A DNA stretch of 64,000 bases. Source: Strigamia acuminata (taxonomy: Eukaryota > Arthropoda > Chilopoda > Geophilomorpha > Linotaeniidae). The notes under the pieces were generated by a model that did no database searches, was not told the DNA's origin, and worked only from the letters and a program-made list of their open reading frames with translations. Position 1 is the stretch's first letter, and every line of letters begins with the position of its first letter. The stretch spans positions 55,003,369 through 55,067,368 of the forward strand of contig OX442314.1 of assembly GCA_949358305.1 (NCBI GenBank), given 5' to 3'. This document shows, piece by piece, positions 41,115 through 51,658 of the stretch. Made by a program: the position numbers and the translations under genes.

Positions 41115-42946
41115 GTACAGTTTTCAGACATTGAAATAAATACCCCAAAAGGAAAATGTACACATTACTTAATAGGTGTGTAATTAATTTCATGCTGCAG
41201 TAAATGATTGCCAAAATTACTTATTATCCACCTTTCCATTGAGTGTTACAGTATTGGAAGCAAACTTATTATTACAAGCAATACCTCAATACAAATAATT
41301 CATTGCATTGAAAAATGTAGACAAAATGCTTTCAACATTTTTCAATCTATACGATTTAACTCAGTTTCCTTTGACTTCTTTTGTTTTTAATATTTTTTTA
41401 CATTACCATATTTTGCAGACCTTACGGTAAGACGCATTGTGAAAAGTCGACCAAAATTTGGGTGCGTCTTATGGCCCGGAAGTGTGTCTTATAATCCAAA
41501 CTTATGGCAAATCTGGGAAATTTCATAAATTTAATTCGAGCATTCCCATGAAAATAATTCGAGCAATTATGAACATAATAACAAAAAAAATTTAATCTAT
41601 TGATCCTATGCATCTTATCAGTCAAAAAGTTTTTTTCTAAGTATTGACTGATATATTTGGGGTACATCTTATGGTCTATTGCATTTTATCGTCCTAAAAT
41701 ATGCAAAATGCTGATTAACTGATTGAATGATGGATTTTACTGAAAACGAGTGAATAAAAATTTAATAACAACTTCTCTTTTTGTCTAGACGAAACTCAGT
41801 ACAACGGCCAACCCACAATGCTTTTAAAATTTTATGAGGTTCCTACATTGATGTTATGTGACAAATACTATGAGGTATAAAAAGCACATCAATCAGACAT
41901 TTAATTTCATACGTTAATTGATTGTCATGTATCACAAAGTTTTTCATAACAACAAGAGAAGACCAAGATTTGGATTTGACTTCAAATGGATTATTACCAT
42001 TCAGAAGTGGCGTCTTAGTAACTGTTGGGTATCGCATGATAAAGGTGAGAAAACTTGAACACGTCACACTTTAGTCGAACACATCAATTGGTTCCAAACT
42101 CAAAAAGCCATTTACCTGCTTTTACACAGTGTTCCAAGCGAGTAGTTGTTATGAGTCTCAATGAAAACATCTGTTTCTGAACATTGAAATAGAGAAAAAC
42201 CATGTCAGGAGACTAGGTCTTCAAACTTACGAAGGAGTATGGTTTCGAAAACTTGTTCAATGGAGAAAAATTGTTCACCATAATTAAAGAATACATTATT
42301 AATCTTATTTTTTTATTATAAATTTATAAAAGTTTATATTAAACAACATAGACGACAATAAGAGCATGGGTTTTGCACTTGGCTTAAGTAGCTACAAATT
42401 GGTAATTCATATCTCTGAAATTTCATAACTTGGATGTTCTAAGTTGAGGATATTCTGTAAATTTTTAAAGTGTGAAACTGGCGTTTTACAAAGTGTTCAC
42501 ATTCCTTTTAATGCATCATTTTTATTTTCAGATTTTCTATAATATTTACATTGCAGATTTGTTTTCATTTGACTTAATAGTGTTTAGCATTATCAACCCT
42601 TATTTGATATCTTATTAATAAATTTAATGGGTTAGACTTTATTTGTCATTTTGGTTTTTCGATAATTTGGATTGATATAAACAAACATTGAGTCATATGG
42701 GATAGCCCAGTCCACACTCCACAAAGTCCAGTAGTACGAGCTTTGTTGTCTGAACTAAGATTGATTGATTGAATCCTGGTCACTGTGTAATTATAACAAA
42801 AATATAAACTGACAAATATTTTTTTAAATTTATTAATAGTTTGACCGCATAAATACACCAATACGAAAATGTATTCCACCAAACGATTTCTATCGGTGCA
42901 AAAAGCAATGTTACCGCAAAAAAATGAATGAAAAATTAACATGCCG
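41115..42946 (+). CDS. DEG/ENaC second subunit, extracellular-domain exons
   Basis: Exons: 41,115-41,175 (TPKGKCTHYLI), 41,789-41,874 (86 bp, starts ETQYNGQ), 41,940-42,047 (FFITTREDQDLDLTSNGLL then SGVLVTVGYRMIK; acceptor weak), and 42,840-42,946 (NTPIRKCIPPNDFYRCKKQC). Phases chain 0-1-0-0-2, as in the first subunit. Exons 41,115, 41,789 and 42,840 match subunit-1 exons in position and phase. A counterpart of the 38,657 exon was not found. The 42,840 exon ends TGCCG|GTATGT and pairs in frame with the last exon. Confidence 0.65.
41415..41700. mobile_element. Candidate MITE with GCGTCTTATGG words
   Basis: The segment starts near TTACGGTAAGACGCATTG and repeats GTGCGTCTTATGGCCCGG/GTGTCTTATAAT/ACATCTTATGGTCTATTG. 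This is a vocabulary I associate with pogo-like MITEs, but clean inverted ends could not be set. It lies in the intron before 41,789. Confidence 0.35.
42048..42839. other. Intron of the DEG/ENaC gene
   Basis: AT-rich, with no coding or repeat signal I can support. Confidence 0.4.
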
Positions 42947-43071
42947 GTATGTTTGTACCTAGCATACAGTATACACACCCAGTCATAAAAATGTCAAAGT
43001 TCCTAAACCAAACATCAGAAAAAATATTTATTCACTTCTTTCACACAAATTCTAGTTATTGTTTTGGCATC

Positions 43072-43797
43072 AAATTATTCACTCCCCATCGTTGACTAAT
43101 TTTACCCCCAATAAGGACTTAAAGTCTCCCAACTAAAAATATTGTTCTCTCCTAATATTTATTCCCCTGAATAAAAGGTTTTACACACCACCATTTTTCC
43201 CCAAATTATTGCCAAAGTATCCCAATTCCTATTTTTATTTTTTTTGTTGAACACAATGCTCACTTAGCATTCAATGGGGGTCCTCAATGGTGTTTCTGAC
43301 CGATGGTTGCAGTTTTCGCCTCTGGTGGTAAGACAATCATATCACGCAAATGTACATCTTTGCAAACACAAGGCATGTGCAAGTTCCAGTCATTGTTTTC
43401 AATCTTGTCATGCCACAAATGATTTTTTGAATACATATATTACTTGGGCATCCAAAAATCATTTTTCGCATATCAAGATTGAAAACAATGACTGAACCAT
43501 GGAACATGCAAATGCCCAGTGTTTGCAAAGATGTATATACAGAATATGCAAGATATTGTTGTCGTACCACCAAAGACAAAAACTGTACCCATCAAAAGCT
43601 ATGAAAACGTCTTTACAATAAAAATAAGAAGTGGGGTACATTTGGCAATAATTAGAGTAAATATGTTGGGATGTGAAACTTTTATTCGGGGGAATAAACA
43701 TTAGAAGAGAACTATAGTTTTCTTAAGGGTTTTTTGAGTTGGGAGATTTGAAGTCCTTCTTGGGTGTAAGATGAGTCAAAGATAGGGGGTTAATAAA
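43072..43797. mobile_element. Foldback element of about 725 bp in the last DEG/ENaC intron
   Basis: Two arms of roughly 350 bp are inverted with mismatches. For example, CATCTTTGCAAACAC and AGTCATTGTTTTCAATCTTG (43,358-43,410) are mirrored at 43,470-43,535. AAGGACTT...TCTCCCAACT (43,115-43,135) is mirrored at 43,736-43,760. A short spacer of about 20-40 bases separates the arms. No transposase. Confidence 0.75.
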
Positions 43798-43956
43798 TCC
43801 AGTTCTATTGTTTTAGATTGATACTTTCATATCAATTTAATAGTAATTAACAGAGCACTCACATTTCACTTAGAAATTAACTGCACGTTAATCGGAATAC
43901 CAAAGACAAATTTGTAAAACGCAGAAACCACTAGAACAAATTTTTTCTCTCCCCAG

Positions 43957-44323
43957 ATTACCGTACATAGACCAACTGCAATATCCCATGTGCAATACTT
44001 CTCAATCGGCAAAAACGACTGATTCTATCTACAAAAAGACTTTTCTTGACACAAATGTTAACGATGAATGTCAATGTCACATTCCCTGCAAAGAATCTAA
44101 ATACTCTAGCTTGGAACAAACTACACGTCACAGAAATTTTCTGAGCTTTATAATAGGCCATTTTTTCGAAACAAACAAAATTCAAATTTTTATTGACCGG
44201 CTTGAATATGACATTATCTCGTTTATATGCGACATCGGAAATATTTTAAGTCTATCGCTAGGTGTGTCAATATTGAGTGTGGCAAAAAAAATGGATAAAC
44301 TAATTTTTCAATATCACCAATAA
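43957..44323 (+). CDS. DEG/ENaC second subunit, terminal exon
   Basis: Acceptor TTTTTTCTCTCCCCAG. The exon starts LPYIDQLQYPMCNTSQ and has the cysteine pair ECQCHIPC. It ends with the second transmembrane segment ISFICDIGNILSLSLGVSIL, which keeps the GxS filter motif, and a short cytoplasmic tail FQYHQ with stop at 44,321-44,323. It aligns residue for residue in layout with the first part of the fusion exon. Confidence 0.8.
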
Positions 44324-44639
44324 TAATATCATTCGGATGGGTTTTCAACATGGAAACAAAATCAAAGCATCACCTCACAAATTTACCTAAATTTTCTAAA
44401 TATTGTCCATTTGCACACAAATATTTGATAGGAATTACTGAAATTAGACTCAAAATCAAATAGTGATGCAACCTAATTCATGCAATTCTAACAAAAATCA
44501 CGAGCTATTTATTCTTGGATAAATCACATTAATAATTTATTAACTTTTTAAATATTAAATATTTATCCTATTTTAATTGCAATTAAAACTTAACCTGGTT
44601 TGTTACTGAGCTATTTTTCTCCGATTCACAAATAAATGT

Positions 44640-44858
44640 CAATACATTAAGTGTATCACCAGATGTGTTACTATTGAGTTTGGCAAAAAAATGGAGAAAA
44701 AATTGTTTTTCGACATCAGAAATCACCAAATGAATTGTGTTTTAATTTTCAGATAAGAACAAGAGCATAATCTGTACAAATTTAATTACGATTTTATATA
44801 TTATTTATTTGTATACCAATAGTTTTTAGCAAAATTGAGTGTTGCAACCTAATTCATA
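44640..44858 (+). pseudogene. Degenerate tandem duplicate of the terminal DEG/ENaC exon end
   Basis: The frame LSVSPDVLLLSLAKKWRKKL parallels LSLGVSILSVAKKMDKLIFQ of the real exon. The following noncoding sequence also matches (GTTGCAACCTAATTCAT versus GATGCAACCTAATTCAT at 44,465). About 380 bp separates the copies. Confidence 0.6.
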
Positions 44859-44860
44859 TA

Positions 44861-45170
44861 CCGTACTGCCTCGATTTAACGCCGGGGCGTTTATTTACTT
44901 TTCCAAGTCGACCCCTCCGGCGATTATTCAAAGCCCGGCGATTATTCGCGCCGGGCGTCTAACGAAAAAAAAAGGTTTTTTTACTGCCGCCACCCAATCA
45001 TTTACGTTAAATTACCGTATATTCGTCTAAAAAACGTTTAAAACCGGCGTTTAAACAAACCCGGCGTTTATTTAAGGCCGGCGTTTATTGCCTTTTCGTT
45101 CTGAGTTTGCCCGGCGTTTAATCAGGAGCCGGCGTTTAGATACGACCGGCGTTAAATCAAGGCAGTACGG
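44861..45170. mobile_element. MITE with CCGGCGTTTA words and TA target duplication
   Basis: Ends CCGTACTGCCTCGATTTAAC and GTTAAATCAAGGCAGTACGG are inverted with few mismatches. TA lies on both sides (44,859-44,860 and 45,171-45,172). The interior holds at least seven copies of CCGGCGTTTA or its complement. Confidence 0.85.
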
Positions 45171-45330
45171 TAATTGTAAACACAAAATATATGTTTCTTC
45201 AGTTCTCAAACACCTAAAATTTGTTTACCATTTTCTACAGTAATTTCTGTAATTACACTTGAATTTGAGTGCTCCAAACAAATTTCCCAGACAATTGTAA
45301 CTCCAATTTGCATATGCACAATAACATGCC

Positions 45331-46118
45331 TTTAACGCCTACTTAATGGGCCAAAGCTTTACGATTTTTACCGATCGTAAGCCCTTACTGGGTATTCTTG
45401 GGCCTGATTAGCCAATACCCCTTGTAGTTAGTCCCAAGATAATAAGGTGGGCACTAATATTAGCAGCCTGCAATTACAGGTTATGTTTTAGAAAAGGCAA
45501 AGATAATAAGAACGCCGATACTCTAAGCAGATTTCCGGTGGATCCGCCAGTTGGCGAGGTGGAAGAATTTCCATTATTCTTGATGGATCTCCAACCAGAA
45601 GATCTATTATTGGCGCAGTTAAAACTGGCATCAGGCAGGTTTTGCAGTCATCATTGACTCTGAGAACTTACCTGGAGAAATTTGACAAGTTAAATTTGAT
45701 GTCTGGTGTGACAGTAATACCAAAGAAGCTATGCGCACAAACGCTGAAACTGCTTCGTGATGGCCATCCTGGCTTGGTAGCCATGAAATAGAGAGCGCAG
45801 AGTGTAGTGTGGTGGACAGGAATGTCCGTTAACATTAACAATTTTGCTCAACGCTGTGGATTATGGGCCCTAAATAGGGCGGCTCCTCCACACCTCACTC
45901 CGGTCTCCTGGCCCAAAGTGGAAGCACCGTGACTGCGAGTACACATCGATTATGCTTGCCCTATTAAGTCTCACATGGTGTTGATTTTGGCAGATGCATT
46001 TTCTGGTTGGATTTAGGCGCCGCATGCAGTTAGAGAAGCTACTGCTGCATCTACAATATTGATGCTGAGAAGAATATTCAGCACATTTGGAATTCCCCAT
46101 CATCTTGCAAACTCACTC
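45331..46118 (+). pseudogene. Ty3/gypsy RNase H-integrase relic
   Basis: The frame reads SFTIFTDRKPLLGILG, then KDNKNADTLSRFPVDPP, LLRDGHPGLVAMK and LRVHIDYACPIKSHMVLILA, then ILMLRRIFSTFGIPHHL. Four or more stops interrupt it. It matches the same region of the young element at 30,733 in order but is far diverged, so it comes from an older Mag-like family. Confidence 0.75.
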
Positions 46119-46265
46119 CAAGTTCGATCTAGGATAGAAGTTCTAAAATCGTTTCTAGATCAGAACCGTTTCAATGAAGCTTACTGTTGTGTCGTTCGCT
46201 ATATATTGTATTGTAGCAATTCACACCATTGTATCGCGAGTTGCTAAGCACCACTGCCTAGCAAC

Positions 46266-47620
46266 TAGGGATTGCAGTACCGGTTTCAGTATTGGTTCCA
46301 GTACCGGTATTGGTACCGGGATTCAGTACCAGTCTTGGTACCGAGGTTTTTTTTCTGTCGGTACTGAGGGCCGGTACTAGTACCGTGAGCTTTTCTTGGT
46401 ACCGGAATCGTCCCTCACACCAGAACCGGAACCGGTACTTTCCATTATCATAAACAACACAACAACGCCAACTACTACCAGCATTTCTAATGATGTAGGA
46501 GGTGACAAATTTAATTTCACTTGTTATTTACTCTTTTTAAATTAACTTGGAAATAGTAATAATGGCAAATGGCTGAACTAGAACAGCAAGCATTTGAATA
46601 TGGCACAAAAAAGACTTGTACTAAATTTCCAAATCTGGTGCCACAACTTCAAACTTCAATATCTCAACAACCAGACCACGGATTTTTTTATTTCAAAAAC
46701 CAAACGATATAGAGGACCTTCTCCTCTAGAAACCCTAAAAGGCAGAACACTCTACCCCTCTTGGTTTTTGAGCGGCGACCGTTTGAATTTGGCGCAACTG
46801 AAATTGCAAAACCCAAATATTCCAAGTTTTTAGCATTTTTGATTTCAGCGTTTTTGATTTCAGGGTTTTCGTTTTCCGCATTTTTGAAATTCAGCGTTTT
46901 ATGTTTTCAGCGTTGTTGCATTTCAGAGTTTTTGATTTCCGTGCTTGCTACACGAAGGATCCCCGAAGGATCGCCGAAGACTCCCCAGCAGGCTCCCCAG
47001 CAGGCTCCCCAATGTTTAAGTGTCCGCCGCTCGAAAACTAAGAGGGGTAGAGTGTTGTACCTTTCAGGATTTGTAGAGAAGGTCCTCTATATCGTTTGGT
47101 TATTTAAATAAAAAAATTCGTGATCAGGTGTTGAGATATTGGGGTTTGAAGTTGTGGCACCAGATTTGGAAATTTAGTAAAAGTCTTTTTTGTGTCATAT
47201 TCAAATGCTTGCTGCTCAAAAATTAAGAGGAGTAGAGACTTGTGCTGTTCACGGTTTGTTTAGGAAAAAGTCTTCTATCTTTTCGTGTAAAAACCATTGA
47301 AATCCGTGGTAACAAAAATTGGGATTTGTTGTATCTGTAGTTTGAGCAAATGTGAATGTGGTGCCAACTTCAGCCTGGTGAATAAATTGCAGTACTACAG
47401 TATTATCTAATTATACATGACAAATAAATATTTTTGTTGAAAAATAGATTGACTTTCCAGAACCGGTACCAATACCGGTGCCAGTACCGCTTTCGGTAGT
47501 AGTACCGGCCCAATACCGGTGCCCATTTTTCATTCGGGACCGGAACAGAATATAGTACCGGAAAAAAATTTCAGTACCGAATACCGGTACCATGAAAACC
47601 GTCCGGTACTGCAATCCCTA
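46266..47620. mobile_element. 1,355-bp hAT-type foldback element, 8-bp target duplication
   Basis: Ends TAGGGATTGCAGTACCGG and CCGGTACTGCAATCCCTA are inverted. CTAGCAAC is duplicated exactly at 46,258-46,265 and 47,621-47,628. Subterminal GGTACCGG/CAGTACCGG words are dense on both sides. An inner pair of arms (46,590-46,765 and 47,040-47,215) is also inverted. No transposase. The host sequence (TATATATTG..., then AGTAATAAAC) looks like an older LTR. Confidence 0.9.
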
Positions 47621-47628
47621 CTAGCAAC

Positions 47629-48240
47629 CTCGCACACTATTTTTGACAGTAATAAACAGTCGACTTCTAATTCTCCAACTGAATGGACTGATTTCTTTCT
47701 TGGGGGCCCTAACTCTGTTTGGGCACCAATCTCTACCCAACTATGAAATCTGTCTTACAGACTGATGAGTGATTGAACAAGAATACATCACACTTACCAA
47801 TGCGCAATCGATTTCGAAAAGGAATGTGTGAGAAGTTGTGCGCATGTTTCCATTTCACAGATTCAATCCGGAAATGATGGTTCATTTAGTGGAAACGTTT
47901 GCGCAGAGAAAAATAGAAGTGAACTTATTTTATTAATTTTGAATTTAGGCGAGAGAAGAGAAGATACAATGTAATAACGACATTCCTCATCAGTTGGTGA
48001 TTAGAACAGCAAATTATTGGAAAATGATCATTATCATGTTAAGAAGTATAATCAAAGAATAGATACTGATACTGAATGCCCAAAAAAGGCTGTTTAACAC
48101 TACTAGTGGTCTATTATCTACACTGGATAAAATTAGAATAATCCAAACTGAATATTTTTACCTAAATCTTATCAGTGATATTAAAAATATATTTAATTTT
48201 TTCTTTAGTTTTTTTAATTATTTGTTGTTTAAGGTCAATG
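47629..48240. other. No gene seen
   Basis: Starts with the presumed LTR-like host of the hAT insertion (poly(A)-type AATAAA at about 47,651), then AT-rich DNA without a supported feature. Confidence 0.35.
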
Positions 48241-48475
48241 GTCTAAGGATGACTTCACATCATCATATATAGAAGATCAATGTCCAGAATTAACTCAAAT
48301 TTTTCAAACACCGCTATGGGACAAACCATGCCCCGACACCGGTTGTACCGTCTCTTGTATGGTCGCGACCGCAACCTGGCGAGAGTCGTGCTAGCAGTTT
48401 GACCGCTGTCACCCAGCAAGCTACGAACAAGGCCCGCAAGAAAAACGAGAGGATGCGGTTCCGTCGGAAGTAGTG
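48241..48475 (+). pseudogene. Coding-like segment upstream of the copia insertion
   Basis: A GC-rich stretch with two protein-like frames. One runs QCPELTQIFQTPLWDKPC then TGCTVSCMV. The other has SRASSLTAVTQQATNKARK and NERMRFRRK, and leads in frame through the TAG of the target duplication to the zinc-ribbon frame at 51,116. Probably one decayed gene cut by the copia-like element; family unknown. Confidence 0.4.
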
Positions 48476-48681
48476 TGTTGGTTTTGAGTGCCCAGTCTTC
48501 ACGCCAGGTGAACGTTTCACCTGCGCACCCACGACGTCCAGATGACGTACTTGGCGTAAACCAATCAGGGTTGAGCGCACCTGTATATAATGTGTTAGCA
48601 ATTAGAATAAAGTTAGTCATTTGCTGTTAAACCTAACCACGCGTCTTATCATTGTCCCAACCTTCGACACTAAAAACTACA
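48476..48681 (+). repeat. 5' LTR of the copia-like element
   Basis: 206 bp with a TATATAA box near 48,584 and AATAAAG about 25 bases later. GGTGAAACG/CGTTTCACC-type inverted words occur near the start. Confidence 0.95.
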
Positions 48682-48795
48682 GGTTATGGGCCCAGCACGC
48701 TTCCACTGCGGATAATATCGAGATTTGGGACGAAACGATCGAAGAAGTCAAAACGTTTTTGATACGAACCGTTTCGAGAAACAAAATCAGAAACG

Positions 48796-50724
48796 ATGGC
48801 GAATGCAGGCGGAATTTCGGCTAGAATCGAACCACTGGGGAAAGAAAACTACGATGCCTGGAAAGTCCAAATGGAAGCAATTTTGGGGAAGAACGATCTC
48901 TTAAAGTACGCGGACGGAACATTGAAGCGACCAGAAGTTGATCCAAGCAACAATAACACCAAGAAAGCCGCCGAAAATTGGGACGTGAGAGACAGAAACA
49001 CGAGATACGATATTTTGCTACACGTAAAACAGTCGGAGATTCGATTGTTGAAAAACTGTAAAACCTCAAACGAATTATGGAGAAAATTGGACGAAATTTA
49101 CGAAGCGAAAGGACCGGCAAATATGGGCATGTTGCTGAAACAAATTTGCGGAAACAAAATGGCTGAGAACGAAAACGTGCGTGACTATCTGAAGGGATTT
49201 TTTGAAGCGGTTGATAAGCTACTCGACATGGATATGGAAATCCATCCGACACTTACTGGGACGCTGCTGTTGCAAAGTTTGCCGAAATCATTCGATACGT
49301 TCAAGATCACGATGGAATCGCGAGACACATTGCCGACGCTGGAAGCGCTAAAAGCTAAAATTATAGCCGCAGCAATTTCTCAAGAAAAAGATAAAGAAGA
49401 AGTATCCGACGCAATGTTGGCCAAGAAATCGTTCCAAAAACGGAGGCAGCCGAAGAACGGCGACGATGAATCGGATTCTGATGAAAAGCCGACTTTCAAG
49501 TTCAAGTGCCACGGTTGCGGAAAAATCGGCCACAAAATCGCCGATTGCCGAAGTAAAAGCAAGAAGGAAAGCGCATCGAGAGCCGAGAAGTCCAAGTACG
49601 AATTATTTTTCTGCGAACAAAACGAGACAGCATTGAAATGCGAGAAGTCACGGCCGAGAAATTGGTGTTTGGACAGCGGCGCAAGTTCCCACATGTGCTC
49701 GAGCAATTCAACATTTTCAACGATCGAATTCCTGAAGAACCAGAAATTGAATTTGGCCAGTAAAGCGAGTACGAACATCGACGGAAAAGGAACCGCGAAA
49801 ATCGTCGTCAAAACTGGAGACGGAAATATGAAGTTGGATTTGACGGAGACTCTCTTGGTACGGGATTTGCGAACGAATTTGATGTCAGTCGGAAAGATCA
49901 CAGAGCGGGGACACAAGGTGATTTTTGACAATAAATCAGCAGAAATAATAAGCCCGAAGGGAGAAATCGTATTCACCGCCGAAAAAAGAAACGGATTATA
50001 TTACATCGTCGACAAGACCGAGGATGCTGCGACCGCAATGGAAATCGAAGTCAGAACCGGGAACATGAAGACCGAAAAAGCAAGTACGGAAGTCAAGAAG
50101 ACGAGAACCGAGAACAAGAAAACAGCTGCGGAAGTCAAGAAGACGAGAACCGAGAACAAGAAAACAGCTGCGGAAGTCAAGAAGACGAGAGCCGAAAACA
50201 AGAAAACAGCTGCGGAAGTCAAGAAGACTAGAACCGAGAACGTAAAAATTCGCGAATGGCACGAGAAGCTCGAATACGAATCAATTTTGAAGAAACTGAA
50301 AAACGACTTTGCAGAACAGATAAGTCAAACATTAATGGAAATGGCGCAATATATGATTTTGCAGCCGAGTGAGGAATCAAGTGTGGAACTAGACAAGAAC
50401 GAGAACGAAGTCAAAATTTCCGAGAACGTGAACGAAGCCGAAATTTCCGAGAACGAGAGCGAAGCCGAAATTTCCGAGAACGAGAACGAAGTTGAAATTT
50501 CCGAGAACGAGAACGAAGTAGAAATTTTCGAGAACGAGACGGAACAAGGGGAAGTCGAAATCAAGATCAATGATGAAGTCGAGAACGAGACTGAACAAGG
50601 GGAAGTCGAAACTCTCCAGATCAAAAACGTACGAGCGCCTCCGCGACAATCTTCGAGAACTCGGAGGCTGTATTCAAATCGAAATGGAAAACCACCAGGA
50701 AGAATTCGATATGAAGAGTATTAA
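48796..50724 (+). CDS. Copia-like gag-protease protein with amplified charged repeats
   Basis: 642 residues, uninterrupted. Copia gag starts GGISARIEPLGKENYDAWKV and includes LKNCKTSNELWRKLDEIYEA. A CCHC knuckle follows (CHGCGKIGHKIADC), then the protease WCLDSGASSHMC with LMSVGKITERGHKVIFD. A few residues of the pre-integrase region remain (REWHEKLEYES). Between protease and that point, KKTRTENKKTAAEV-type 14-mers repeat four times. After it, ISENENEVE-type 9-mers repeat about five times. The end is RSSRTRR-like and basic. Integrase, RT and RNase H are wholly absent, yet the frame is open throughout, suggesting selection or very recent origin. Confidence 0.9.
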   Translation: MANAGGISARIEPLGKENYDAWKVQMEAILGKNDLLKYADGTLKRPEVDPSNNNTKKAAENWDVRDRNTRYDILLHVKQSEIRLLKNCKTSNELWRKLDEIYEAKGPANMGMLLKQICGNKMAENENVRDYLKGFFEAVDKLLDMDMEIHPTLTGTLLLQSLPKSFDTFKITMESRDTLPTLEALKAKIIAAAISQEKDKEEVSDAMLAKKSFQKRRQPKNGDDESDSDEKPTFKFKCHGCGKIGHKIADCRSKSKKESASRAEKSKYELFFCEQNETALKCEKSRPRNWCLDSGASSHMCSSNSTFSTIEFLKNQKLNLASKASTNIDGKGTAKIVVKTGDGNMKLDLTETLLVRDLRTNLMSVGKITERGHKVIFDNKSAEIISPKGEIVFTAEKRNGLYYIVDKTEDAATAMEIEVRTGNMKTEKASTEVKKTRTENKKTAAEVKKTRTENKKTAAEVKKTRAENKKTAAEVKKTRTENVKIREWHEKLEYESILKKLKNDFAEQISQTLMEMAQYMILQPSEESSVELDKNENEVKISENVNEAEISENESEAEISENENEVEISENENEVEIFENETEQGEVEIKINDEVENETEQGEVETLQIKNVRAPPRQSSRTRRLYSNRNGKPPGRIRYEEY

Positions 50725-50861
50725 TTAGTAAAACAAAATATTTGAATTGTTTGAGAAAAATATGTTTAATATTTGAATTGTTTAAGAAAAGTGTTTTTAA
50801 TTATTTTAACTTTTGAGATGTAAAAATGTTGGAATATGTGGTGACTGGCACTCAGGGGAAG

Positions 50862-51067
50862 TGTTGGTTTTGAGTGCCCAGTCTTCACGCCAGGTGAACG
50901 TTTCACCTGCGCACCCACGACGTCCAGATGACGTACTTGGCGTAAACCAATCAGGGTTGAGCGCACCTGTATATAATGTGTTAGCAATTAGAATAAAGTT
51001 AGTCATTTGCTGTTAAACCTAACCACGCGTCTTATCATTGTCCCAACCTTCGACACTAAAAACTACA
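50862..51067 (+). repeat. 3' LTR of the copia-like element
   Basis: 206 bp, identical by eye to the 5' LTR, followed by TAGTG. Confidence 0.95.
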
Positions 51068-51115
51068 TAGTGTGCAAAAGATATCGAGCAAGGGAATCCC
51101 CACGATAATCTCACG

Positions 51116-51460
51116 ATGGATGCTGCAACGCAACTGATGTGTCCCTTCTGCGTTGGCAATGCATGGGTACGCGTTTCAACTGCCGGTTCCGCAGTCATGC
51201 AGTGTCCTAAATGCCGTGGTTCTAAGGTGGTACCACGCCTTGAGTCATGGCGAAAGAAGATTACTCCTTTCTGTAGTGTATTGAATAATTCATTCCACAT
51301 TGTGACTCGCAAATCTTTATTACCTTTGTTTGAATTTGGTTGCTTGGCAACCACACCATGTAACAGTGGTACACAAATAAACACATCACTCCGCCCGCCA
51401 TGGCGGGCTGAGGTTCCCTTTCGGTTACACTTATATCCTTGTGTTCCTCCCTATGGCTGA
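51116..51460 (+). pseudogene. Zinc-ribbon-like ORF right of the copia insertion
   Basis: Starts MDAATQLMCPFCVGNAWVRV and has a second pair MQCPKCRGSKVVPRLES, giving two CxxC knuckles 22 residues apart as in a zinc ribbon. After about residue 60 the frame runs into LTR-like or repeat sequence with a poly(A) signal, so only the first part is likely genuine. It may be the continuation of 48,241-48,475 before the copia insertion. Confidence 0.4.
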
Positions 51461-51658
51461 TCACGCTACAGTGTTGGCGCACGCAACTGTAGGTGATTCA
51501 CCAAGCCATCAATGAAGCCAAATCGGGAGTTTCAAGTGTGAGTACAACACACTTTTGTTTTGAAAGTCACGAAGCCAAATGTGAAGCATATGTGGGCCAC
51601 TTGCCCTACGTGCAAGATTTTCCACAACAATCGTGGAAAAGCAGCGTTCACTGAACCA

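Larger units (their letters stand above)
48476..51067 (+). mobile_element. Young copia-like element lacking integrase and RT
   Basis: Two 206-bp LTRs (48,476-48,681 and 50,862-51,067; TGTTGG...CTACA) look identical. They are flanked by a perfect TAGTG duplication (48,471-48,475 and 51,068-51,072). Immediately inside is GGTTATGGGCCCAGC, the copia-type site priming from an internal initiator-methionine tRNA fragment. A purine tract CAGGGGAAG precedes the 3' LTR. The 2.2-kb interior has a single ORF for gag and protease only. Confidence 0.95.

Noticed and set aside
50001-50649. Repetitive minus-strand ORFs opposite the copia-like ORF
   Set aside because: They mirror the charged repeats on the plus strand.
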